A stretch of 20,156 nt of DNA from a virus, in the IMG/VR virus record IMGVR_UViG_3300048642_000114, positions 1 to 20,156 of that record. The stretch is one strand, 5' to 3'. Below are positions 1 through 7,090 of this stretch, in pieces (the stretch's first letter is position 1; each line of letters begins with the position of its first letter). The notes under the pieces are model-generated. The model ran no database searches. It was not told where the DNA came from and saw only the letters and a list, made by a program, of their open reading frames with translations. A program made the position numbers and the translations under genes.

Positions 1-688
1 GGCGCGATGCCTCGGAAAAGCGGTTGTCGGCCCCGATGCCGCGCCAGCCCTGGTCGCCAAGGCTGCCATAGGCAGCATTGCAGGTGGCCGCCCGCGCCGC
101 GGCAGGCAGATCGGTATCCATCTCCGGATCGGTACAGAAATCCTGCGGGCGCAGATCGGACAGGAACGCCCGTGACAGCAAGCCCCCCATGGAATGGGCA
201 ACAATATCAAACTGCTCGCCCGCCGGCACTTTGGCCTTCACGAATTCGTTCAGCAGAACCGCATTTGCGAAATTGGACCGCCGCCAGTCATAGGCAAAGA
301 CAAACAGGTCCGTACCCTCGACATAATTGCCCAGGATTTGCTGCTGCGCGGCGCTGTCAAAGATCGACCGTTTGCCCACCAGAAAGTCGATCAGCCCGGA
401 ATAAAGACCGACGTTTACCGTGCCAAACACCAATGGCACCTTCCGCAGGGCATCGGTTGGCGTGAGGGCCACCGGCTCGCCCGTTTCGGGCAGCAGGTCA
501 ATCTGACGAAAGTTGGAAGATTTGAGCGAACTCACCCGCCCCCAGATCACCTCGTCCGACTGGTTCGACAGTTCCGACCCGACGATGCCTGGAATGACGA
601 TCAGCTTGCGGTCAACCTGCGCCTGCGCGGGCAGCGCGCCAATCGACAGGACAAATGCAAGAAGGAACTTCAATACCCGATATGTCAT
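1..688 (-). CDS. LCAT-family (alpha/beta hydrolase) secreted lipase/acyltransferase, partial
   Basis: The reading frame is open from an ATG at 688 to the left edge, giving 229 residues with no stop, so the C-terminus lies outside the window. Residues 1-23 look like a signal peptide: a hydrophobic stretch ending in Ala-Gln-Ala, which suggests export to the periplasm or beyond. The mature part has the hallmarks of lecithin:cholesterol acyltransferase-like hydrolases (PF02450). These are a PGIVGSEL block at about 33-40 (oxyanion region), YDWR at 133-136, and the nucleophile elbow AHSMGG at 164-169 with Ser166 as the probable nucleophile. The Asp and His of the triad would lie in the missing part. 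Expected chemistry is ester hydrolysis or acyl transfer on lipids; the substrate is unknown. Only a weak purine-rich RBS precedes the ATG. A hairpin at 831-859 lies upstream. Confidence 0.8.
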   Translation of the reverse strand, partial: MTYRVLKFLLAFVLSIGALPAQAQVDRKLIVIPGIVGSELSNQSDEVIWGRVSSLKSSNFRQIDLLPETGEPVALTPTDALRKVPLVFGTVNVGLYSGLIDFLVGKRSIFDSAAQQQILGNYVEGTDLFVFAYDWRRSNFANAVLLNEFVKAKVPAGEQFDIVAHSMGGLLSRAFLSDLRPQDFCTDPEMDTDLPAAARAATCNAAYGSLGDQGWRGIGADNRFSEASR

Positions 689-830
689 GAGAAAACCCCG
701 GCTGCATAAAATATGAAAAAGAATAACCTGGCAATATTCTACCCATGGTAGCGCCCATGGGCGATTCGAGGCAAGGCTGCTGAAATTGCTGCCAAACTCC
801 CCCCGCCATCACCCGAGTGTCCAACGCAAA

Positions 831-859
831 CGGGGCAGGCAACACTGTCACCTGCCCCG
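831..859. repeat. Intergenic inverted repeat (9-bp stem)
   Basis: CGGGGCAGG (831-839) and CCTGCCCCG (851-859) form a perfect 9-bp stem around an 11-nt loop. It lies between the terminator of the transglycosylase gene and the lipase start. On the minus strand it is followed by only three T residues, so it is a weak second terminator at best and may be an mRNA leader structure of the lipase gene. Confidence 0.45.
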
Positions 860-872
860 CGATAGGGGAATC

Positions 873-900
873 TGAAAACGTCCTGAGCGCGGCTCAGGAC
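873..900 (-). terminator. Rho-independent terminator of the lytic transglycosylase gene
   Basis: GTCCTGAGC (880-888) and GCTCAGGAC (892-900) form a perfect 9-bp stem with a 3-nt loop. Read on the minus strand it is followed by GTTTTC. It begins 9 nt after the stop codon of the transglycosylase gene, as expected for an intrinsic terminator. Confidence 0.75.
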
Positions 901-909
901 CCATTGATC

Positions 910-2061
910 CTAAAGCGTCTGCAACAGGTCCACCGATGGATCGCCTGTCGCGGCGCGGCCGATGCTGGATTGATAGGCGGCAATCGCCTTGCGGCTGTTG
1001 GGGCCGATCACGCCATCCGCGCCGTCGGTGTCAAAGCCCTTGGCAGTCAGCCGTTTTTGCAACTGGATGCGCTGATCCTTGGTCAGGCCGAACTTGTCGG
1101 GGGGGAAATTGCCCCTGATCGGCCCGCCGCCCGCAATACGGTCCGCCAGGTGACCGACGCCAATCGCATAGCTGTCGGAATTGTTGTATCGCTTGATCAC
1201 GTTGAAATTGGAGGTGACGTTGAAGGTCGGTCCGCCCGGCTGCGGCTGAAGCGCCCGGCCCGCCGGTGCGCCATTGCCAACCTCGCCGCCCCAGCGGGTG
1301 CCGCGGGTCCAGCCGTTGCGCTGCAGGTAGGCGGCAGTCGACGCCAGCGAATCCGTCGGATCGTCCGACCAGATATCGCGCCGCCCGTCGCCGGTGAAAT
1401 CGACGGCAAAGGCCTCGTAGGAAGTCGGGATGAACTGGGTATGGCCCATCGCCCCCGCCCAGGAACCGGTCATGTTCTGGGCCGTGGTGTCCCCGTTCTG
1501 GATGATCTTCAGCGCCGCCAGAAGCTGCTTTTCAAAAAACGCGCCACGCCGCCCGTCGAAGGCCAGCGTCGAAGTGGAGGAGATCACCGGCACATTGCCG
1601 CGCCGCTCGCCGTAGAAGCTTTCCAGCCCCCAGACCGCCGTCACGATCTCGGGTGCCACGCCATAACGGCTTTCGATGGCCGCCAGGGTGCTGCGGTGCC
1701 GGGCAAAGGCCGCGCGTCCTTTGCTGACCCGCTCGTCCGAGGCGGCAATGGCGAGGTAATCCTCCAGCGTGCGGGAAAACTCCGTCTGGTTGCGGTCGCG
1801 GGTGACCACGCCGGGCAGATAGCCTGCGCCGCGAAAGCCCGCACTCAGGGTGGAGGGCGAAATGCCCTGCCCGGCAGCCCGGTCGCGAAAGGACGCGACC
1901 CAGGCGTCATATGCGCCATTGGGCACCGGGCGCAGGTCGTCGGGCAGGCTGCTGCCGCCGCCACTGCCCGCCACGGGCCCCAGCGCGCCGCCGCCCGTGG
2001 TGCAGGCCGCCAGACCCAGCGCACCCAGCCCAAAGGTGAAATTTCTGCGTGTCGAATTCAT
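910..2061 (-). CDS. Lytic murein transglycosylase (MltB-type, SLT_2 + PG_binding_1), Tat lipoprotein
   Basis: This 383-residue enzyme cleaves the MurNAc-GlcNAc bond of peptidoglycan to 1,6-anhydro products. I chose the ATG at 2061, not the upstream in-frame ATG at 2103, because it places a Tat-like motif (T-R-R-N-F, residues 4-8) and a lipobox (L-A-A-C, Cys20) at the N-terminus, so the product is probably an exported lipoprotein. The MltB-like SLT_2 domain spans about 50-310. The catalytic Glu147 sits in VWGLESFYG, followed by the conserved GAMGHTQFIPTSY block at about 203-215. A peptidoglycan-binding domain follows at about 325-380 (LQKRLTAKGF, then DGVIGPNSRKAI). The gene is monocistronic, with terminators on both sides (880-900 and 2108-2128). 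Family assignment is strong; the exact paralogue name is not resolvable. Confidence 0.93.
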   Translation of the reverse strand: MNSTRRNFTFGLGALGLAACTTGGGALGPVAGSGGGSSLPDDLRPVPNGAYDAWVASFRDRAAGQGISPSTLSAGFRGAGYLPGVVTRDRNQTEFSRTLEDYLAIAASDERVSKGRAAFARHRSTLAAIESRYGVAPEIVTAVWGLESFYGERRGNVPVISSTSTLAFDGRRGAFFEKQLLAALKIIQNGDTTAQNMTGSWAGAMGHTQFIPTSYEAFAVDFTGDGRRDIWSDDPTDSLASTAAYLQRNGWTRGTRWGGEVGNGAPAGRALQPQPGGPTFNVTSNFNVIKRYNNSDSYAIGVGHLADRIAGGGPIRGNFPPDKFGLTKDQRIQLQKRLTAKGFDTDGADGVIGPNSRKAIAAYQSSIGRAATGDPSVDLLQTL

Positions 2062-2098
2062 TTTACTGCCCCGTTTCTCGGATTTTTCCTGATGGTAA

Positions 2099-2128
2099 CC
2101 CAAGAAAAACCCCGCGCAAAGCGGGGTT
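2099..2128 (-). terminator. Rho-independent terminator of the creA-like gene
   Basis: AACCCCGC (2108-2115) and GCGGGGTT (2121-2128) form an 8-bp stem with a 5-nt loop. On the minus strand the stem runs into TTTTTCTTG, a proper U-tract. It lies 35 nt after the creA-like stop codon and before the transglycosylase start, so the two genes are separate transcription units. Confidence 0.85.
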
Positions 2129-2162
2129 CTAGCGCATGTGCGGCTTTACGCTGTTCAGCCGG

Positions 2163-2648
2163 TCAATCGACCCCGGCGCCAAACAGGGGCACGGTGGACA
2201 TCGACATCTTGGCCGACCCGTTCTGCACGTCGCGGGCGTGGCTGATATAGATCAGCGTCTGGTTCGCCTCGTCAAAGATGCGCTTGACCCGCAGTGTCTT
2301 GAAGATGATGGAACGGCGTTCGCTGAACACATCCTCCCCCTCGTCGCTGCGGTCGATCTCGCCGATCTCGATCGGCCCGGTCTGGCGGCAGGAGATCGAG
2401 GAATTGGAAGGGTCCTCGAACCAATTGCCTTTTTGCAGGCGGTCGATGAGCCCCCGCTCGAAATAGGCAAGATGGCAGGTCACGCCCTTGACATTGGGGT
2501 CCGCAACCGCTTCGACCACGATGTCGTTGCCCAGCCAGTCGACATCCACGTTTCCCACGACCTCGGCCGCAGCGGGCGTGGCCAGACCCGTGGTCAGACC
2601 AAATGACACGAACATGGCGATGGCGGGAGGCAGGCAATTCAGTTTCAT
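2163..2648 (-). CDS. creA: CreA-family periplasmic protein
   Basis: The protein is 161 residues, close to the usual CreA length (about 155). Residues 1-28 form a signal peptide ending Ala-Ala-Ala before Glu29. The mature protein carries CreA family features (PF05981): the ADPNVKGVTCHL block at about 49-60, ISCRQTGPIEI at about 85-95, and two cysteines (Cys58 and Cys87) well placed for a disulphide. The frame stays open upstream to an ATG at 2939, but the extra 97 residues are Arg/Pro/Ala-rich, lack family similarity and would bury the signal peptide, so I chose 2648. The biochemical role of CreA proteins is not established. The gene is followed by an intrinsic terminator and stands alone. Confidence 0.88.
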   Translation of the reverse strand: MKLNCLPPAIAMFVSFGLTTGLATPAAAEVVGNVDVDWLGNDIVVEAVADPNVKGVTCHLAYFERGLIDRLQKGNWFEDPSNSSISCRQTGPIEIGEIDRSDEGEDVFSERRSIIFKTLRVKRIFDEANQTLIYISHARDVQNGSAKMSMSTVPLFGAGVD

Positions 2649-2978
2649 CCAACCGAACGCACCACTGCGCCGAAGGTTCCGCCGGGTTGCAATCGCTGCA
2701 AGCGGCCCGGTGTGACCGGTGGCGCAGGCCGGGCGGCGCCAGACTGGCGACAAAGCCCTGTTCACCTGATGTCGACTGTCGAGCGCCTTTGCCTCCACGG
2801 TGCGGAATTTGCTGAATCCTGTCTGTGGGCCGCGCCAAGCAATCCTGACCCAATCATCGGGCATTTCCGACCTGATCCGGACTTTCAACGCGGGAAGCGC
2901 GTGGGTCCGCTTTGCGAGACTTTTTTGCCGTTCAATCAATGGAAACCAAAGCCCGGAACAAGCCGAAGGCGCCGGGCC

Positions 2979-3007
2979 ATCGCCTGCCCGCCCCTCGGGT
3001 AGGCGAT
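2979..3007. repeat. 12-bp stem-loop in the intergenic junction
   Basis: ATCGCCTGCCCG (2979-2990) pairs with CGGGTAGGCGAT (2996-3007) around a 5-nt loop, with one G-U wobble in plus-strand RNA. It has no strong T-tract on either side, so it is not a classical terminator. It is stable enough to be a structured RNA end or a boundary element. Confidence 0.4.
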
Positions 3008-3090
3008 TTGGTGAGGCTGGGTGTTCCCTCGTTAGGATTCATCAAAGCTGAGACATAAAGTGGCATGAACATAGGTCAGTATCGCCCACC

Positions 3091-3110
3091 CCGGGCAGGC
3101 GCTGGCCCGG
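3091..3110. repeat. Short GC-rich stem-loop
   Basis: CCGGGC (3091-3096) and GCCCGG (3105-3110) flank an 8-nt loop. No function can be assigned. Confidence 0.3.
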
Positions 3111-3115
3111 CTTGC

Positions 3116-3204
3116 GCTTTGCGTCACTTCGGGCTCAATCCCGCCGTTCGCTGCATTTTTAACGAATGACCGCTGCGCTCTTGCCCCGCGATGTGACACA
3201 AAGC
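3116..3204. repeat. Imperfect inverted repeat pair GCTTTG(C/T)GTCAC
   Basis: GCTTTGCGTCAC at 3116-3127 on the plus strand recurs as GTGACACAAAGC, its reverse complement apart from one C/T difference, at 3193-3204. The same 12-mer, GTGACACAAAGC, appears again at 7200-7211 on the other side of the three-gene island. The spacer holds GCCGTTCGCTGC (3143-3154) and CGAATG (3163-3168), whose complements also recur in order at 7253-7292. This looks like a dispersed intergenic repeat or a degenerate boundary element. Confidence 0.35.
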
Positions 3205-3288
3205 CGGGTTTGCCTGGCATATGACACCCGAAAATGGCGATCCCTGAAGGAATACGCGGTTTCTATATTTTCCAACAGCTTACGCACA

Positions 3289-3345
3289 AAGGTGTCACCA
3301 AACACCGCCTATAGGTTTCAATGGGTTAGGACCCAAGGTGTCACC
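3289..3345. repeat. Two direct copies of AAGGTGTCACC
   Basis: The 11-mer AAGGTGTCACC occurs at 3289-3299 and 3335-3345, 46 bp apart. Its core GGTGTCACC is palindromic around a central T. A half-site-like GACACC also occurs nearby at about 3223. Spacing of about 4.4 helical turns is compatible with a paired protein-binding site, but no partner protein is identified. Confidence 0.3.
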
Positions 3346-3406
3346 TGAAATATGCCGCAAAACTGCGCCGTTGACTATCGCGCGGCCTCGCCATATCCGG
3401 CCGACC

Positions 3407-3610
3407 ATGTCAGAAACACCGCTCTTTCCGCCCAATGTGACGCACGTCGTGGTCCGGTGCTGGAATTGCAAAATGATCGCCCGCCTTGAGCGAAATGATT
3501 TGCTGGAAGGCGTTACAGTCTAAAGCCTGACCGACCGTGTGAAGTGCCAGGAATGCGGCGAGGGGATCCCCGACGTGACGCAGTTCCCTAGGCCGAGAAG
3601 CAGATGGTAA
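3407..3610 (+). pseudogene. Small zinc-ribbon protein gene interrupted by an in-frame TAA
   Basis: From the ATG at 3407 the frame encodes 38 residues, including a CWNC knuckle, and then hits TAA at 3521-3523. The same frame continues without another stop for 28 more codons, giving a second knuckle CQEC-G-E-G and ending at TAA 3608-3610. Two CxxC motifs about 30 residues apart in one frame are what a small treble-clef or zinc-ribbon protein of about 67 residues would show, so the internal TAA is best read as a nonsense mutation. Without readthrough the first product lacks half of the zinc site. Its origin (phage or chromosome) is unknown. GC content here is still high; the AT-rich island begins a little further on. 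Confidence 0.55.
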
Positions 3611-3819
3611 GGGCGGATTCCGGACGTTCGCTGCAGAGACACCCAAAACAACTGTACGCCAGAAAGCAGACATTCGTCTAATTGTGGCCTTCCACCTGAC
3701 GACCAGAACCTTGCTCAGCACTCTTCGCTTAGAACTTAGGTGCTCTGATTGTCTTGGCGGTTGTGGTGAAGTCAGCTAGAAGCAGCACAACAGCACTGCT
3801 AAAGGGAAGAAGTGAGCGA

Positions 3820-4989
3820 ATGATGCACTCTTTAGAAGATCAAGTTTCATCAGAAACTGACGAGATTGATGAAGAGGACGCCAGCTCTGGTATTGGCGTT
3901 GTCGAACCTTGGGACCCAAAGAAGATACGAATAACGACGAAACACTTTTCTCTTAGGGATGTCGTCGACCAAATTGAAGACCATGAGATTGATTTAGCAC
4001 CTGAATTTCAGCGTGACTACGTCTGGAAACAACGGCAAAAAACTAGGCTTATCGAGTCGATCTTATTGGGTATTCCACTGCCAGCGTTCTACTTCAACCA
4101 AACTCAGTTGGGGACATATCAAGTTGTAGATGGCGTTCAACGGCTCTCAACGATTAGTGCCTTTATGCAAAACGTGCATGTTCTTTCTGCGGGCGACTTA
4201 GAATACCTAGAAGATCTTGACGGCGCTAAATATGATTCCTTAGATCAGGCTGTTCTGCGACGCTTTAGAAGCACGCAAATCGTTGTTCACGTTATTGAAC
4301 CGCAGACCCCGGACGAAGTGAAATTCGAGATATTCAACAGGGTAAATACCTTGGGGAGTCCATTATCTCCTCAAGAAATTCGGCACGCTATGGGAAAGAA
4401 GAGGTCACGAGCATTCTTGAATGATCTCGTCAGCTTGAGCCATTTTGACGCGGCGACGGAAAAGTATTTTTGGAAAAAAGAAGAAGGTGAACTGGTACGT
4501 AACAGCCGCAGAATGACGGATAGAGAGCTCGCGCTTAGATTTTGTGCGTTCTTCAGCTTTACCGAAGAGAGCTATCGTAAACACCCTAGCCTGGATCGGT
4601 TCCTTATCGAGTTCCTTAAAAGAGTGGATGATCCTTCGCACCAAGATTTTCTAAGCGATAGTGAGCTTGACCATCTCAAACGCAATTTTGAAAACTCTAT
4701 GAAGATAGCTCACTCTGTGATGGGCAAAGCTGCTTTCAGGCGTTGGCCAGTCGTGGCGAAGAGACGAGGGCCTGTCAACCGTGCGGTTTTTGAAGCGCAA
4801 GCAATAGCATTCGCCAAGTATTCGTTATCTGACGTTTTGCCTCACAAAGATGAAATAGCCAAAAAACTCAGACTGGCGTTTGACGATAACGAATATCTTG
4901 AAGCTGTCACAGTTAGTACCGGCTCCATTGCTCGAATTCGACATAGGCTTGATGAGACTCGAAGGATAGTCGAGGCTATTGTCGCATGA
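3820..4989 (+). CDS. DUF262-domain protein (GmrSD-N/ParB-like fold), first gene of a three-gene defence-like operon
   Basis: This 389-residue protein has the DUF262 (PF03235) motifs in order: PEFQRDYVW at 61-69, VVDGVQRL at 102-109 (the DGxQR nucleotide-handling motif, with Gln107 and Arg108), and FNRVNTLGSPLSPQEIRHA at 172-190. The N-terminal 30 residues are acidic. No HNH/DUF1524 nuclease domain follows; the C-terminal half is the helical extension seen in stand-alone members. I prefer the ATG at 3820, with purine-rich AAGGGAAG upstream; an in-frame TTG at 3754 would add 22 residues. The stop overlaps the next start as ATGA (4986-4989), implying translational coupling. DUF262 domains occur in type IV restriction (GmrSD, BrxU) and in SspE, where they act in NTP-dependent DNA targeting. 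The role here is inferred from the family and context. Confidence 0.88.
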   Translation: MMHSLEDQVSSETDEIDEEDASSGIGVVEPWDPKKIRITTKHFSLRDVVDQIEDHEIDLAPEFQRDYVWKQRQKTRLIESILLGIPLPAFYFNQTQLGTYQVVDGVQRLSTISAFMQNVHVLSAGDLEYLEDLDGAKYDSLDQAVLRRFRSTQIVVHVIEPQTPDEVKFEIFNRVNTLGSPLSPQEIRHAMGKKRSRAFLNDLVSLSHFDAATEKYFWKKEEGELVRNSRRMTDRELALRFCAFFSFTEESYRKHPSLDRFLIEFLKRVDDPSHQDFLSDSELDHLKRNFENSMKIAHSVMGKAAFRRWPVVAKRRGPVNRAVFEAQAIAFAKYSLSDVLPHKDEIAKKLRLAFDDNEYLEAVTVSTGSIARIRHRLDETRRIVEAIVA

Positions 4990-6101
4990 TAAATTCAATC
5001 CGAGTAAAAGGATTTAAACCGTATGTTGATGAGCGAATGGAACTATCGCCATTGACAGTGTTAACTGGAATGAATGGTTCAGGGAAAACCTCACTACTTC
5101 AGGCCATCTTTCTTGCATGTAGCGCGGCGAGGACCGACGAGAAATCCGTAGGTTTGAACGGTCCATTTGGTCTGGAACTCGGCACCGCAGGGGATGTTCT
5201 AAATAGAAACAGCCAAAGTCCTATCGAGATATCTACTACTGATAAAGAGGCCGCAAAATCAGTGTGGAGATTTGATGTGCCTTCTGAATCTGCGCTCTAT
5301 TTGAATATTACGGAGCATCCACCGGAAAAACCTCAAGCATTCTTGGGCAGGACTCGCGCCTTTACATATTTAAGCGCGGAGCGGCTGGGGCCACGGGGAG
5401 CTTCGCAAACATCCATGTTGCCCGAAGACGAGTTGGAAGTAGGCATCCAAGGTGAATTCTCTGCTCACTTGTTAGCTGTTCTCGGTGATCGCCCAATGCA
5501 AAGTACAGATCGTCGTCACCCCAATTATTCGGAAAAGGCTCCTCGGTTGTTGAAGTACGAGGTTGAACAATGGTTATGTGAGATAGCCCGTCCGATAGAA
5601 GTGAATGGTGAACGGCAACCGGGATCCATGGTTGCGGGTCTTTGGTATCGAACACCTGGGTCTGAATGGGTTCGGTCTACCAACATGGGATTTGGCATCA
5701 CATACGCCCTGCCTATTATTTTGGCGGGTTTGGTCGCCGTTGAAGGTGGCATATTGGTAGTCGAGAACCCAGAAGCTCACTTGCATCCCGCTGGTCAGTC
5801 TAGGATGGGAGTTTTTCTCGCGTGGTTGGCTGGAAAAGGTGTGCAAGTCATCGTGGAGACTCATTCTGATCATATCCTAAATGGAATGCGTCGAGCGATT
5901 GCACAGCATTCATACATTTCGGCTGATTCATCGATCTTGCACTTTTTTTCTCAAAGTGAAGATGATGAGTTTGGAACAAACTCGGTTCCACTTCGATTTG
6001 AAGCGAATGGAAGTGTTTCGAGTTGGCCAAAAGGCTTTTTTGATCAGTACCAAATTGATGTAGCTACGCTTGGGCAGCTTAGACGCCGGAGCCAGATTTG
6101 A
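4986..6101 (+). CDS. AAA/ABC-type ATPase with C-terminal DUF3696
   Basis: This 371-residue protein belongs to the SMC/RecF-like predicted ATPases. It has Walker A GMNGSGKTS at 28-36, the family block YLSAERLGPRG at about 128-138, an ABC signature-like region NMGFGITYALPI at 233-244, Walker B GGILVVENPEAHLHP at about 254-268, and the H-loop ETHSDHILNG at 291-300. The C-terminus carries the DUF3696 signature WPKGFFDQYQID at 347-358. All catalytic motifs look intact. The length is typical for a two-lobed ATPase head without a long coiled coil and without an OLD-type Toprim domain. It overlaps both neighbours by 4 bp (ATGA upstream, TTGA downstream), so all three proteins are probably made together. 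The likely role is an ATP-driven sensor or motor of the complex. Confidence 0.9.
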   Translation: MINSIRVKGFKPYVDERMELSPLTVLTGMNGSGKTSLLQAIFLACSAARTDEKSVGLNGPFGLELGTAGDVLNRNSQSPIEISTTDKEAAKSVWRFDVPSESALYLNITEHPPEKPQAFLGRTRAFTYLSAERLGPRGASQTSMLPEDELEVGIQGEFSAHLLAVLGDRPMQSTDRRHPNYSEKAPRLLKYEVEQWLCEIARPIEVNGERQPGSMVAGLWYRTPGSEWVRSTNMGFGITYALPIILAGLVAVEGGILVVENPEAHLHPAGQSRMGVFLAWLAGKGVQVIVETHSDHILNGMRRAIAQHSYISADSSILHFFSQSEDDEFGTNSVPLRFEANGSVSSWPKGFFDQYQIDVATLGQLRRRSQI

Positions 6102-7090
6102 CTTTCATAGTTGACGGTCAGGACTGGCAATTCGATGGTCTTTCTGATGATCAAGTCAGAGCTGAAATTGACAAAGTCCTTGAGTTTGTTGCGATCTCAA
6201 ACGCTCGAGATCAACGTGTTCTTATAGGAGACGATTTTCAAACACGTGAGATGATGGCAGGTCTTGGGCTTTGGGAGTTGCTAGGTCCCAATGCGCAAAT
6301 AGAAATTTCTGGAGAGGTATGGCAGGAATTAGCAGCGTGGTTGGGGCCAAACCCGCTTTACACCATTTTAGATGATTGGCCGGATCAACTTGATGATACA
6401 GTTATCATCGGTAACGAACCGCCAGTTGAGAATGCTGACATTGCTTGGGCGCATCATCACAATCGGGCGTGCAGGGCTACTGCGTGTTTTTCATTGACGA
6501 GACACGGTTCCATAACGACTGAAACTGCCCACGGAACCTCAGATGTTCACTTTGTACGAAACGAGAGACAGTGTGCGGACTTTTGGCGGGACGCAATTGT
6601 GCTAGAGGGCGATACCTCCGACACTCTTTTCCGCATTTATGAGAAAGCTTACCCAAATCTCTACTTTCATAACGCTGTCATCTTTGCCGTAAACCAACTT
6701 GACGGCGGTTATGACGCATCTCGGCATCTAGTGCGCTCAGCACTTGCGACACTCGACGATCACGCCGGTTGGATATTCAACCGACCGCCGCCGACACTCG
6801 GTGTTAATGATGCTTTTGACGCAACCGCAGAGCAACAACCGACCAACCAGATCGTTATCGACCGATTTAGAGGTGTGGGTCTCGTCGTCGCACCGGAAAA
6901 TCCTGATGTGTTCCAAAACCGGCCTTGCCGAGAGGCCCGCGAAATTAACATCGATGGACGCCAACTCTATTGCCACTGGCACGTTAAGATCGAACCTCAT
7001 AGGAACAGAATCCACATCCATCCACCAGTTCCTGAATCCTCAGGTCGAGTAGTCATAGCGATTATACACGAGCACCTTCCCTTGCCGTAG
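6098..7090 (+). CDS. Uncharacterised 330-aa protein, third gene of the defence-like operon
   Basis: I do not recognise this family. It starts at a TTG (6098) that overlaps the ATPase stop as TTGA; the coupling and low GC match its two neighbours, which supports a real gene. The protein is soluble, with no signal peptide or membrane segment, and rich in His and Trp. Visible landmarks are a region around 40-100 with LIGDDFQTREMM and EVWQELAAWLGP, an AHHHNRAC cluster near 118-125, and a compact C-terminal module at about 277-330. That module has the pattern CHWHVKIEP, NRIHIHPP and VVIAIIHEHLP, that is, alternating His/Arg on beta strands. The spacing is loosely reminiscent of RelE/HigB-like folds, a weak inference only. 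It is a candidate effector or specificity subunit because the other two genes cover only nucleotide handling. Confidence 0.8.
   Translation: MTFIVDGQDWQFDGLSDDQVRAEIDKVLEFVAISNARDQRVLIGDDFQTREMMAGLGLWELLGPNAQIEISGEVWQELAAWLGPNPLYTILDDWPDQLDDTVIIGNEPPVENADIAWAHHHNRACRATACFSLTRHGSITTETAHGTSDVHFVRNERQCADFWRDAIVLEGDTSDTLFRIYEKAYPNLYFHNAVIFAVNQLDGGYDASRHLVRSALATLDDHAGWIFNRPPPTLGVNDAFDATAEQQPTNQIVIDRFRGVGLVVAPENPDVFQNRPCREAREINIDGRQLYCHWHVKIEPHRNRIHIHPPVPESSGRVVIAIIHEHLPLP

Larger units (their letters stand above)
2649..3406. other. Noncoding junction between chromosomal genes and the acquired region
   Basis: No convincing gene is visible in these 758 bases on either strand; the short open frames lack RBSs and recognisable sequence. 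It holds three hairpins or repeats listed separately (2979-3007, 3091-3110 and the 3116-3204 inverted pair) and two copies of an 11-bp palindrome-containing repeat (3289-3299 and 3335-3345). No tRNA cloverleaf was found. It probably contains the promoter of the creA-like gene and the left boundary of the acquired DNA, but neither can be placed precisely. Confidence 0.5.

Noticed and set aside
817-2250. 477-codon plus-strand open frame
   Set aside because: It lies wholly opposite the transglycosylase and part of the creA-like gene; its product is low-complexity Arg/Ala/Gly-rich with no domain, typical of an antisense shadow in GC-rich DNA.
2649-2939. N-terminal extension of the creA-like gene to an upstream ATG at 2939
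   Set aside because: The extension would place 97 Arg/Pro-rich residues before a clear signal peptide; the internal ATG at 2648 gives a normal CreA length.
3410-3721. 103-codon minus-strand open frame over the zinc-ribbon region
   Set aside because: No recognisable sequence, while the plus strand carries paired CxxC motifs in one frame.
3711-3739. TTGCTC-17-ACTTAG as promoter of the defence-like operon
   Set aside because: Both boxes match the consensus poorly; not enough to call a promoter, although the position about 80 bp before the ATG would fit.
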